A stretch of 47,305 bases of DNA from Solibacteraceae bacterium. GTDB taxonomy: Bacteria; Acidobacteriota; Terriglobia; Bryobacterales; Bryobacteraceae. A model generated the notes under the pieces. It was not told where the DNA came from and did not search any database. It saw only the letters and a list, made by a program, of their open reading frames with translations. Numbering within the stretch: position 1 is the stretch's first letter; every line of letters begins with the position of its first letter. The DNA lies in the NCBI GenBank assembly GCA_021324015.1, contig JAJPJX010000196.1:1-47305 (forward strand), read 5' to 3'. Below are positions 33,004 to 40,804 of the stretch, piece by piece. The translations under genes and the position numbers were made by a program.

Positions 33004-34506
33004 TCATTGCGTGAATTGAGTTCGCTCGCGGCTCGCCGCTACTTCGCTAAACGGCTCACCGCTCTCGGCAAGGACCGGCTCGCTGCCAGTTAGTTCCTGG
33101 ATACGGCGCAGAATCACATCGCAGTAGGCCGGCGAAATCTCACATCCGTATCCCTTACGACCGAGGACATGGGCCGCGGCAATGGTCGTACCGCTTCCCA
33201 GGAACGGATCGAAGACCAGGTCGCCGGCATCCGAGAAGGCTTTCACGAAGAACTCGGCGAGCGCGCGCGGGAACGGGGCGGAATGCGATCCTTGGCTGCT
33301 CTCTGTTTTCACCTCGATTACGTTGCTCGGGCGGGCAATTCCGCCGTGGCGTCCCTCGAGGTTGTTCGCGTTGCGGCGGGTCGTCTGCCACGAATCGTGG
33401 TTCTTCCCGAGATCCGCCGCCGCGCCACGCGGGCCGGTGCCCAGCAGGCCACTGCCAGACGTGGACGTCGGGTTATTGGGCGAGTAATCGAAGCAGTCGT
33501 CCGACCAATGTCCCACAGCCTTCGGCCGAAACTTGATTCCGTCATCACTTCGAATGAAGTGGAAGATCGGCTCCCATGCGTTCTTAAACCGGTTTCCCCA
33601 GCCGCCCGGCACGCCATCGTCAGTCTTGCGCCAGCAGAACTCATCGACGAAGCGCCACCCCCATTGCTCCACGTGCGCGATGGTGAGCTTCTTGACGTAG
33701 AGATTACGCTGGCCGCCATCGGCATGTTCCTTGATGTTGAGGAAGTATGAGCCGTCGTCTGCCAGGATCGTTGCAATGTTCGCGGTCACGTCACGAAACC
33801 ACCCGACATACTCCTCCGGCGGGACTGGCCGGAACCCGCTCGAGGGATCATAGGCGCGCTGCGAGGCATATGGCGGTGACGTGATCACCACGTTCGCGCG
33901 GGTACCTTCGAACAACCGCGCCACGACCCCGCGATCCCGGCAGTCACCGCAGATCAACCGATGGTCACCAATCAGCCAGATGTCGCCGGGACGGGTGATG
34001 GCCTCAACCGGGGCCTCCGGGATCTCTTCTTCCGGTGTTTGTTCCTCACCGGAAACCGGGGCCTCGGGCGCAGCCTCAGCCAGCAAGGCCGCCAGTTCGT
34101 TGTCGTTGAAACCCAGCAAGGCCAGATCGAGTTCGGCATCCTTCAACTCCGCCAGTTCGCCGCGCAGGGTTGCGTCGTCCCAGCCCGCGTTCTCGCTGAT
34201 TCGGTTGTCAGCGATCACGAATGCACGGCGCTGCGTTTCGCTGAGGTGGTCCAGCGCTACCACCGGAACTTCCATGAGACCGAGCTTGCGCGCGGCCAGC
34301 AGACGCCCGTGGCCGGCGACAATAATCCCCGTGCCGGAGTCCACGAGAATAGGATTCAGAAAGCCGAATTCTGCGATGCTCGCCGCAATCTGGGCGACCT
34401 GCTCGGGGGAATGCGTCCGGGCATTGCGGTCGTATGCACGCAGCCGCTCCGTCGGCCAGATCTCTATGTGCCGCGCCATCGCCGGCGCGATCGAAGATGT
34501 GCTCAT
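33004..34506 (-). CDS. ParB-domain / DNA cytosine-N4-type methyltransferase fusion
   Basis: Predicted 500 residues. The ATG at 34506 overlaps the upstream stop as ATGA. A ParB-like N-terminal domain (about 15-105; RNARTHSPEQVAQIAASIAE, IIVAGHGRLLAARKLG) is followed by an acidic linker and a methyltransferase with SPPY (about 209) and DPFLGSGTTIAAA (about 432). SPPY is the usual motif of N4-cytosine enzymes. The order of motifs is again beta-class. The ParB part is closely similar to that of the DPPY enzyme, so the two share origin, but the catalytic part is of a different class. Confidence 0.85.
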   Translation of the reverse strand: MSTSSIAPAMARHIEIWPTERLRAYDRNARTHSPEQVAQIAASIAEFGFLNPILVDSGTGIIVAGHGRLLAARKLGLMEVPVVALDHLSETQRRAFVIADNRISENAGWDDATLRGELAELKDAELDLALLGFNDNELAALLAEAAPEAPVSGEEQTPEEEIPEAPVEAITRPGDIWLIGDHRLICGDCRDRGVVARLFEGTRANVVITSPPYASQRAYDPSSGFRPVPPEEYVGWFRDVTANIATILADDGSYFLNIKEHADGGQRNLYVKKLTIAHVEQWGWRFVDEFCWRKTDDGVPGGWGNRFKNAWEPIFHFIRSDDGIKFRPKAVGHWSDDCFDYSPNNPTSTSGSGLLGTGPRGAAADLGKNHDSWQTTRRNANNLEGRHGGIARPSNVIEVKTESSQGSHSAPFPRALAEFFVKAFSDAGDLVFDPFLGSGTTIAAAHVLGRKGYGCEISPAYCDVILRRIQELTGSEPVLAESGEPFSEVAASRERTQFTQ

Positions 34507-35030
34507 GCGGTCAGCGGCAGGAGTTCCTGAATTCCCGGCGCGGCGAGGGGTCCGGGCATATCCTCGGGTGCAATACGCAATGCCAGGAGGCCGCCCTTGG
34601 TGGCCCCGCACGGCTGCCATCCGGCACGCCGATAGCACCGTCCGAAGTCGCGCTTCTTACGTACCTTCGCGGGATCGACGAACGTCACCATTCCAATGGG
34701 CGGCGGCTCGCCCCATATCTGCCGCGTGATGGCAACTGCCTCACGGATCAAATCGCTGGATCGGATCGCGGATTCGTTCCGGAACACCGAACAAATCCAG
34801 GCGCCAGCCCACTGATGCTTCACATATTCGGCGAATGGCCAGGACGATACCCACAAGGCGTCGCCGGTTGTTGCAAGCAAAACGATGCACCGGCCTGGCG
34901 GCACAAACTGCGGCGTGCCAGGCTTTTGCCGGTTGTAATGCCGATCCGCGAGCGGCAACGCATTCGGGTCAGCACGATGGGACAGCCGCCAATACCGAGC
35001 CGTCGGGATGTGCGGGCCTGACTCGGCCAT
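34503..35030 (-). CDS. GNAT-fold protein, Mom-like DNA-modification candidate
   Basis: Predicted 175 residues; the ATG overlaps the upstream stop (TGATG) and its own stop overlaps the next ATG, so it is tightly linked to the PP-loop gene and the SPPY methyltransferase. Motifs include ALPLADRHYNRQKPG, LLATTGDALWVSSWP, SSDLIREAVAITRQ, MVTFVDPAKVRKKRDFGRCY and RRAGWQPCGAT. The end pattern (FxDPx...DxGxxYxxAGWxxxGxT) is like Mu Mom and other GNAT-type phage proteins. Mom adds a carbamoylmethyl-type group to adenine. This role is inference from motif layout and context. Confidence 0.55.
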   Translation of the reverse strand: MAESGPHIPTARYWRLSHRADPNALPLADRHYNRQKPGTPQFVPPGRCIVLLATTGDALWVSSWPFAEYVKHQWAGAWICSVFRNESAIRSSDLIREAVAITRQIWGEPPPIGMVTFVDPAKVRKKRDFGRCYRRAGWQPCGATKGGLLALRIAPEDMPGPLAAPGIQELLPLTA

Positions 35031-35902
35031 CAAACGCCGCACATCCCCGCACACTCGGCAGACCAGTTCAGACCGAGGTGGTATTGGCGCGGGTCCGGAT
35101 CGCCAAGGTCGGCTCTCTCCAACGGCACGCAACTCCGGTGCACGTAAAGCTTCTGATCGAACTTCCGATTCACCACGGTTCCATCGACGCGAAGCGCGTT
35201 ATCCACTTCGACCGCGCGCGCCCATCCCGCCGGATCGGCATCCCGCAAACGGCGCCATTCGGCGTTGCTTTTGAAGGGGCAGAAGACGCACGCCGATTTC
35301 TGCACCTCGTGCGGCACGCCGAAGGCGATCAGCCAGTTGAGGCAATCGCCTCGCGTCATTGCCCGATCAATCAGCGGAAACTCGGGCGTGATCCACCGGC
35401 GGTCCTCGAGCCGCTCGCGAATCCGAACCGAACGGCCTGCCTCGTCGAGCGAGATGCCATAGATCTGAACGACGTTTACGTCTTTCGGAACGCGTTGGCC
35501 GGGTGCTAGGCCAAGGACCTCGCGCCGGATGCAGCGCTCGATGACCTCGATCTTGTACTCCTTCGTGCACTGGCGGCGCACGATGCCGGCTTTCTCTCCC
35601 TCGGTCGCCGCCGTGTACGCCGGGATCGAGGCGAACCGCCCACCGGTCGAGTTACGGCCAAGCTTGAGATCGTCACCGAGGCGGCCAATGCTGCGCACGA
35701 CAATCGGCGGTCCGTTCAGGGACCGGAGCCAGTTCAAATGCGAGTAAACAGCCGCCGGCTCCTCGCCGGTATCCGCGAAGACTGCGCATTCGATGCCCGG
35801 CTGGACCTCGCCGCGCGCAAGCATCAAGTACAGGGTCGTGCTCTGGACGCCCGCGCCGAGGTTCAAAATCCGGTGGATGGTCCGGCTTTCGGAGAGATTC
35901 AT
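35030..35902 (-). CDS. PP-loop ATPase, PAPS-reductase / DndC-like family
   Basis: Predicted 290 residues. The ATG at 35902 is preferred over the GTG at 35944, because the small upstream ORF ends in ATGA overlapping it. The PP-loop LGAGVQSTTLYLML (about 15-28), the ADTGEEPAAVY motif and two cysteine-bearing motifs (RRQCTKEYKIEVIE and ACVFCPFKSNAEW) fit the PAPS-reductase-like enzymes common in phages. These activate a substrate with ATP and may move sulfur. DndC, the relative in DNA phosphorothioation, needs partner proteins that are not visible here. Substrate unknown. Confidence 0.7.
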   Translation of the reverse strand: MNLSESRTIHRILNLGAGVQSTTLYLMLARGEVQPGIECAVFADTGEEPAAVYSHLNWLRSLNGPPIVVRSIGRLGDDLKLGRNSTGGRFASIPAYTAATEGEKAGIVRRQCTKEYKIEVIERCIRREVLGLAPGQRVPKDVNVVQIYGISLDEAGRSVRIRERLEDRRWITPEFPLIDRAMTRGDCLNWLIAFGVPHEVQKSACVFCPFKSNAEWRRLRDADPAGWARAVEVDNALRVDGTVVNRKFDQKLYVHRSCVPLERADLGDPDPRQYHLGLNWSAECAGMCGV

Positions 35903-36057
35903 GTTGTCAACGGAGAAAGCCAACTGGGGATGCGCACCGCGCACCTGGCCTGCGCACCTCGATAAGCCTCACAAACTAGGCAAATTGCGTGACATTCCAA
36001 CGCGCTGCCCGCCGGCCAAAGATCAGGTCCCGCGTTCGCCTGCCGCAACCCCCACAT
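35899..36057 (-). CDS. Small Cys-containing ORF coupled to the PP-loop gene
   Basis: Predicted 52 residues starting MWGLRQANAGPDLWPAGS, with CHAICLVCEAYRG and a later Cys. Its TGA overlaps the ATG of the PP-loop gene as ATGA, the same coupling as in the next two genes, which is the main support. No strong ribosome site and no family. It could be a small metal-binding partner or a chance frame. Confidence 0.4.
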   Translation of the reverse strand: MWGLRQANAGPDLWPAGSALECHAICLVCEAYRGAQARCAVRIPSWLSPLTT

Positions 36058-36103
36058 GCCGCCGGCGGATTCGAGCGGCGATGGTCATGGCGGCCTGTCC
36101 CGC

Positions 36104-36487
36104 CTAAGTTGCGCCGATGGCGCGGCAACGCTCCGCCTCATCCTCGGCGATCTCAAGGCAGGCCGTCTTGGTGGCTGCGACTGCCGCAGCCCGCGTGTCC
36201 GCTAGCGCGCCCCGCAAGATCTCGGCGAGAGCCTCGGCATGGTCACGCGGTGCAAGGCGAAGAGCATGGCACAGGCGGGTGGCCAATCTCTCAGGAGTGA
36301 TTTCGTCTGGCATGCTTTCTTTCCTCACACCTGTGTCATCGCCGACCAAATCGCCAACATCGCCGGTCGCGCCACAGGAGTGGCACGTGAACCTCTCGCC
36401 GGCATCGTGGTATCCCGTCTCCCGACACATTCCAAAGTCATACTCACGCACCGTAATCTCAGCGCTCAGGCACTCTGGGCAGCACAT
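36104..36487 (-). CDS. Zinc-ribbon protein with helical tail
   Basis: Predicted 127 residues from the ATG at 36487. CCPECLSAEITVREYDFG then FTCHSCGATGD give two CxxC pairs, a zinc ribbon. A helical C-terminal part (TPERLATRLCHALRLAPRDH, LEIAEDEAERCRAIG) follows. It overlaps the previous gene by 22 bp. Such ribbons in phage early regions often bind DNA or RNA polymerase; no direct hint here. Confidence 0.6.
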   Translation of the reverse strand: MCCPECLSAEITVREYDFGMCRETGYHDAGERFTCHSCGATGDVGDLVGDDTGVRKESMPDEITPERLATRLCHALRLAPRDHAEALAEILRGALADTRAAAVAATKTACLEIAEDEAERCRAIGAT

Positions 36488-36702
36488 TCCGGTTCTCTGT
36501 AGGGCCGCTTGGCCCACCTGCGGGCCTCCCGCAGCAACTGACCCGCGGCAATGACTTCCCGTGCGCGCCATTCCAAGTCGCCGTCCGGGTCCTCATCGGG
36601 AAATGAATCTTCGGAGTAGTCATCTTCGACGGGCTCGTCTGCTACGCGCCGGAGCGGCGATCGGATGCAGCCTTCCAGCATGGAGAGTTCGGGCTCAAAC
36701 AT
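36466..36702 (-). CDS. Small acidic protein
   Basis: Predicted 78 residues, strongly acidic in the middle (DEPVEDDYSEDSFPDEDPDG), with a basic helical end (EVIAAGQLLREARRWAKRPY). The start is 1 bp after the next gene's stop. No family is recognised. The charge pattern fits a DNA-mimic or a partner-binding protein, but this is speculation. Confidence 0.5.
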   Translation of the reverse strand: MFEPELSMLEGCIRSPLRRVADEPVEDDYSEDSFPDEDPDGDLEWRAREVIAAGQLLREARRWAKRPYREPECAAQSA

Positions 36703-36703
36703 G

Positions 36704-37066
36704 TCACACCGCCGAAGCGTTATTGCGGCTGCTCACCGCAGAGGACTGAACCGTATCCGGATTGAACCGGCGCGGGTTGAACTGATCGCGGTCCGACCAG
36801 CGGACCAGTTGGCCGGTTTCCGGATCGACACGCTTCAGCATCAGCAGCGTGTGCGCGCCCAAGTGCTCCTCGTAGGTCGAGTGATCGCTGTCGTGCCGGG
36901 GCTTTTGCACGGAATCGTCACCATACGAAAGCAGGTTGATCTGGACGATCTGGCCGGTCTTGCGCTTGCGGATGACCTCCGCATTCGGAGCGCCGATATA
37001 ACGCCGGACGCTGACGGAATCGCATACGTCGATGATGCGAGGCCCGGCAAAAACGCGAATTTTCAT
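36704..37066 (-). CDS. Small unknown protein
   Basis: Predicted 120 residues from the ATG at 37066, with GAGGA 6 bp upstream. Mixed alpha/beta (MKIRVFAGPRIIDVCDSVSV, IRKRKTGQIVQINLLSYGDD) and a polar end. No domain recognised. Gap to the VRR-NUC gene upstream is about 160 bp, AT-richer than the surroundings, and may hold a promoter (TATATAAC on the minus strand near 37200). Confidence 0.55.
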   Translation of the reverse strand: MKIRVFAGPRIIDVCDSVSVRRYIGAPNAEVIRKRKTGQIVQINLLSYGDDSVQKPRHDSDHSTYEEHLGAHTLLMLKRVDPETGQLVRWSDRDQFNPRRFNPDTVQSSAVSSRNNASAV

Positions 37067-37225
37067 GAATGTCCTCAGGCACACAAATCGCGCCGAAGGA
37101 ATGTCGGACTATTTAATGCGCCCGGCCCGCCGGTACGATGTCTTGGAGGTTTTCGGGAGGGTGCGCTATGCGCTGGCCTGTCGAACTGGGCCTCTACTGG
37201 TTATATACGCCGGAGCGCTCAAATC

Positions 37226-37528
37226 TTAAAGCTCCCCCACAAAAAATCTGCGCTCCTCAAGCAAGGAGCGGACTTCAGCGACGGTAGTGACAGTGGCTGC
37301 CAAAGCGCCGGCCGCCGCCCATTCGCGTAAGCGGCGCTCTTGGAGGGCGGTCGGACGTTCGCCCGGTCGCTTTACTTCGAACTCAAAGTGATGCCCGCAG
37401 ATGCAACCGGTGATGTCAGGATCGCCAGCGACACCCAATCCGCCGCCCCAGCGCTTCCTGGCCAGGCAACCGGGGATTTCATTCAGATAGGCCAGAATCG
37501 CTTTGACAATCGCGCGCTCGCTCGTCAT
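37226..37528 (-). CDS. VRR-NUC nuclease
   Basis: Predicted 100 residues. The compact PD-(D/E)xK fold of phage VRR-NUC proteins is seen in ERAIVKAILAYLNEIPG, GDPDITGCICGHHFEFEVKR and PTALQERRLREWAAAGA. Asp in GDPD, then Glu and Lys in FEVKR, are the likely metal and catalytic residues. Such nucleases act on branched or single-stranded DNA in replication and packaging. The start overlaps the upstream stop (ATGA). Confidence 0.8.
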   Translation of the reverse strand: MTSERAIVKAILAYLNEIPGCLARKRWGGGLGVAGDPDITGCICGHHFEFEVKRPGERPTALQERRLREWAAAGALAATVTTVAEVRSLLEERRFFVGEL

Positions 37529-37968
37529 GCGGTCTTTCTCCCAAACTTCAGCTTTGGCTGCACTTCGGGCTTGGGCTCACAAGCCGGCTCTTGGCGTTTG
37601 GCACGCGCCCACACCTCCGGGCGCAGCTTCCACTCATTCCACGTCATCCATTTCAGGCCTTCGTCGTTTAACACCAACGGCATCGATTCCTGGCCGAGGA
37701 CCTTCATGGCCCAGCGGATTTCCTCCAGATCCGTGCCCAACGGATACGCCATCGCATGGTGCCCAAGTGGAAGCCGAATAATGCGGATACCCCTGTTGTT
37801 CATGATGGCGATGGCCCTCTTCACGTCGATGATCGCCTGCTTGTGCTCGCGGACGAGCTGTTTGACTTCCTCCGGTGCGCCCTTATCGATTCGGAGTTTG
37901 CCCTCGGAGTCGAGCCGGACGGAGACGCCCGCCTCCATCAGCCGGTCGAAGACGGCCTCAATTTCCAT
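37525..37968 (-). CDS. Protein with TubC-like N-terminal docking domain
   Basis: Predicted 147 residues. Residues 1-52 (VFDRLMEAGVSVRLDSEGKL, EEVKQLVREHKQAIID) match the small helix-hairpin domain found at the start of TubC-type proteins and of many phage/plasmid accessory proteins. The rest is unknown, with a conserved-looking GIRIIRLPLGHHAMAYPLGT and a Trp-rich stretch (GLKWMTWNEWKLRPEVW). A role beside the VRR-NUC gene, with which it overlaps by 4 bp, is likely. Confidence 0.6.
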   Translation of the reverse strand: MEIEAVFDRLMEAGVSVRLDSEGKLRIDKGAPEEVKQLVREHKQAIIDVKRAIAIMNNRGIRIIRLPLGHHAMAYPLGTDLEEIRWAMKVLGQESMPLVLNDEGLKWMTWNEWKLRPEVWARAKRQEPACEPKPEVQPKLKFGRKTA

Positions 37969-38146
37969 GGCCGGCCTCCCATGACGGATGACGGGTTATG
38001 ACGGATTTTTCTATATAAGCTCTATATGCGTGCGTGCGCGCGCGCTTATATGGATAATATAGGTTCGATCTGTCATAACCCGTCATATCCGGAATGGTTT
38101 GTTGGAAACAAAAGAGTTGTTTCATGTCAATATGACGGATCGTCAT
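37958..38146 (-). CDS. Small ORF across the repeat region behind the primase
   Basis: Predicted 62 residues (MTIRHIDMKQLFCFQQTIPD and on). The ATG overlaps the primase stop (TGATG) and the end overlaps the next start by 11 bp, which fits the operon. But it runs through AT-rich inverted repeats and an alternating GC/TG tract, so its composition is unlike its neighbours. It may be a by-product of the repeat region. Confidence 0.35.
   Translation of the reverse strand: MTIRHIDMKQLFCFQQTIPDMTGYDRSNLYYPYKRARTHAYRAYIEKSVITRHPSWEAGHGN
37981..38146. other. Candidate replication origin with ATGACGG repeats
   Basis: ATGACGG-type words recur at 37981, 37988, 37999 and 38132 and on the other strand at 38074-38086. 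Arms 37988-38005 and 38069-38086 are inverted repeats of 18 bp with 17 matches. Between them lie AT-rich DNA (CTATATAAGCTCTATATG) and a run of alternating purine/pyrimidine, GCGTGCGTGCGCGCGCGC (38028-38045). The site touches the end of the primase-helicase gene. Iteron-like repeats plus an AT-rich unwinding region are origin features; promoter/operator is the alternative. Confidence 0.45.
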
Positions 38147-40749
38147 CAGACCTCCTCTCCCTCTTCCTCTGCCCGACACTCTGCCTGTCTCGGCGCGGCC
38201 TGCTGCCTGGGCATGTCGTAGCGATCTTCCGCGCGCAGCCCGATTCCCGAGTAAAGCGCGCCCTTCATCGTTTTGGATTTGGCAAAGCCGCGTTCGCTCA
38301 TGAATGAGGCGAACGTCTTGTGGCTGACCGGCGCTTCGCCGTACTGCTCGGCCCACGCTTTGTACTCGCGGTAAAGCGTCAGAGACAACGCTCTCGCGTT
38401 GGGTACCTGGATGCATTTTTCTTCCAGGAACATCGCGAAGGTATCCTGCTCCGACTCGTACTCCCGCGTGGCTGCCATGACCTCCTCCGGCACACCCAGT
38501 CCCTCGCGCTGCCAGGTGAGGCATCCCTGAACGGCCCAGTTCAAGATGCCGGGAAACTCGGCCAGGAACATGGCGGTCACTTCATGGCGCGGCTTCTGCT
38601 GTTCCTTCGGGATGGTGACATCGAAAGGAATGAGCTTCAAACGATTCCACAGCGCCCGATCGCCGCGGACCTGGGGCTTGTGGTTGGTCGCCAGCCACAG
38701 CTTGAACTCCGGATAGAACTCGAAGAACTCGCCGCGCATGAACCGCGCGGACATTTTGTCCCCGCCGGTCATTTCCTTGATCAGGGACTCCGAGAGGCGG
38801 GAGCCGCGCTCATTTTCCGAGGCCCAGACGAACCGCGCGCCCTTCAGCTTGGCGATGTCATTCGGAATCGCGTTCTCCTTTTTCTTCAGGAAGGTTTCGA
38901 CGGGCGTCCGATTGGCGTAATCGCCCAGCAGGCGCTGGATGATATCCACCATCGTGGATTTGCCGTTGTCGCCGCCGGCGCCGTACATGATGAACATGGC
39001 CTTATCGCTGGTGATCCCGGTCAGGCAGCAGCCGAACGCGCGCTTGAGAAAGGTGACCAGGCTCGACCGCCGGTTCGTAACCATGTACAGGAACTCGAGC
39101 CAGTTGGGGCAGGTGGCGGCCGGATCGAAGCTGACCGGCGCCAGCTTAGTGATAAGATCCCGTTGATTGTGCGGTCGGAGTTGCCCGGCGTGCAGGTCGA
39201 CGGTGCCGTTGCGAACCGTCAGAAGCCAGGGATCGGAATCGAGATCGCTCGGCCGGATGGCAATCGCCGGATCGGCCTTAGCGAGGTTGATCATGGCAGT
39301 GATGGAGCGCCAAGATTCGGATTTGATCAGATGGGCAAGGAATGCTTCGCGTTCTTCTTCGTCCGGAATCTTCTTCGCGAGCGCGTACAAACTGCGGATG
39401 AGGGCCGTTCCCAGGGTGTAAACTTCGAGGACTTCGTCTTCTCTCCAACGCATTCCATCCCATGCGTACCAGCGGGCCCACTTTTCGCAATAACGAAGGC
39501 GCTCTCGGTATTTGGCAGCAAAACGCTTGGCATTGCCGAGATCGGTGAACCGCTCAATTTTCGAGGCCGCTGCGCTGACCTCGGAGTCGCCTTCCGGCGG
39601 CGCACCTGCGGGAGGACCGCTTCCGGCGGCGGGCTCCGCATCACCACCAGGCGGGTCAGCCGCCGGCGGCTCCGGCCCGGGCGCTTCCGCCGCTTCGCTG
39701 CCGTTTTCGATCCTGCCAATTGCGATGGGCGAATTCACGTTGCCGCGGAACAGGCACTCGCCACAATACCTCTCGCCGCCAAGATCCGATTGCACGTAGG
39801 CGCACGTCACCGGCGCGATCTTGTCGCTGGAAGCCTGCCGCAGTTTGCTCGCGGTCTCCCGGCGGCTGTAACGGGGGTAGGCCTTACTCAATTCATGGGC
39901 CCAGCGCTCCGCGTCCTCGCACCGCGCCGCCACCGTGATCATCCGATACCACTCCGGCTCGGGCAGGTTTCGGGCGTCGTCCCGGCAGTGCTGCATCCAG
40001 GGGCAACCCTCCAGGATCAGCGGGAGCTTCGCCGGCGGGAGCGATTCCTGTGGCTCCGGGCGCGGAAGCAAAGGGCCGGGATCTTCAATGCCTTCCAGAA
40101 TCTCTTCGATGTCAGCCTGGTTGTAAGCGCACTCGCGGTACTCGACGGTGACAGGACGGGGGTCCGCTGGCAGCTTCCGGTTAGACGTGCCCGGCACGCG
40201 CAGCACGCGGCAGAGGTCCGCTGTGGAATCGATGCTCCAGCCTCGTGATTTGGCCAGCTGCCGTAACAGCGACTGGAACCGCGTCGACAGCGATTTCGCC
40301 GCTGCGCGATCCGAAGCGGTTTCGAGGAGCCACGGTTCTTTGTAGCGCCAATATACTTGCAGCCCGAAGCCGCTGTGCACGACAATCGACGGCGAGAGCC
40401 CAACGGCCTCGATCAACGCGAACGCGTCCTGCTCTGTCGGCGGCAAATCCTCGGAGGAATGCGCCGGTCCAGCAATATCGACATCCGCCCATACGGCGGG
40501 AACAGAGCAAACACCGTCTTCCGCGCCGCGGCCGCTTCCGGCCGGGGGGCTCCGTTGCAACCCTACTGCCGCATATACGTCGCACGTCTCCGCGCGCTGG
40601 CGGCTGTATTCGGCTGCTGCGGCGAGCGCGCCCTCGGCGCCAAGGTCGAAGGCGCGTGTCGCCTTATCCTGTCGAGTCCAGACAATGAGATGGCCGAATG
40701 CTTCCTCCCCGTGCAAGCGGTGGAAGAATTCGGCGATTGGTTCGGCCAT
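38146..40749 (-). CDS. Primase - D5-type SF3 helicase
   Basis: Predicted 867 residues. The N-terminal part (about 1-220) is a primase-like domain (VWADVDIAG, SIVVHSGFGLQVYWRY, TADLCRVLRVPGTSNRK). A Cys-bearing linker (HCRDD, CAYVQSDLGGERYCGEC) and an Ala/Pro/Gly-rich linker follow. The C-terminal part has the D5 N-domain (RNGTVDLHAG) and SF3 helicase with Walker A GAGGDNGKST (about 590-599), Walker B FVWASENE and the sensor motif WLATNHKPQVRGD. It primes and unwinds phage DNA. The ATG has GGGAGAGTGG upstream. It is adjacent to the candidate origin. Confidence 0.9.
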   Translation of the reverse strand: MAEPIAEFFHRLHGEEAFGHLIVWTRQDKATRAFDLGAEGALAAAAEYSRQRAETCDVYAAVGLQRSPPAGSGRGAEDGVCSVPAVWADVDIAGPAHSSEDLPPTEQDAFALIEAVGLSPSIVVHSGFGLQVYWRYKEPWLLETASDRAAAKSLSTRFQSLLRQLAKSRGWSIDSTADLCRVLRVPGTSNRKLPADPRPVTVEYRECAYNQADIEEILEGIEDPGPLLPRPEPQESLPPAKLPLILEGCPWMQHCRDDARNLPEPEWYRMITVAARCEDAERWAHELSKAYPRYSRRETASKLRQASSDKIAPVTCAYVQSDLGGERYCGECLFRGNVNSPIAIGRIENGSEAAEAPGPEPPAADPPGGDAEPAAGSGPPAGAPPEGDSEVSAAASKIERFTDLGNAKRFAAKYRERLRYCEKWARWYAWDGMRWREDEVLEVYTLGTALIRSLYALAKKIPDEEEREAFLAHLIKSESWRSITAMINLAKADPAIAIRPSDLDSDPWLLTVRNGTVDLHAGQLRPHNQRDLITKLAPVSFDPAATCPNWLEFLYMVTNRRSSLVTFLKRAFGCCLTGITSDKAMFIMYGAGGDNGKSTMVDIIQRLLGDYANRTPVETFLKKKENAIPNDIAKLKGARFVWASENERGSRLSESLIKEMTGGDKMSARFMRGEFFEFYPEFKLWLATNHKPQVRGDRALWNRLKLIPFDVTIPKEQQKPRHEVTAMFLAEFPGILNWAVQGCLTWQREGLGVPEEVMAATREYESEQDTFAMFLEEKCIQVPNARALSLTLYREYKAWAEQYGEAPVSHKTFASFMSERGFAKSKTMKGALYSGIGLRAEDRYDMPRQQAAPRQAECRAEEEGEEV

Positions 40750-40804
40750 CCACTCTCCCGAAAAGGTAAATCGGGGCGCAACGTTCGTCGGCGCGCCCGG
40801 TGGT

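Noticed and set aside
35903-35944. GTG start at 35944 for the PP-loop gene
   Set aside because: The ATG at 35902 overlaps the stop of the small upstream ORF as ATGA, matching the coupling of the next genes; the GTG has no better ribosome site.
38320-40248. Long open plus-strand frame (642 codons) across the primase-helicase
   Set aside because: Antisense to a gene with all helicase motifs; shadow frame.
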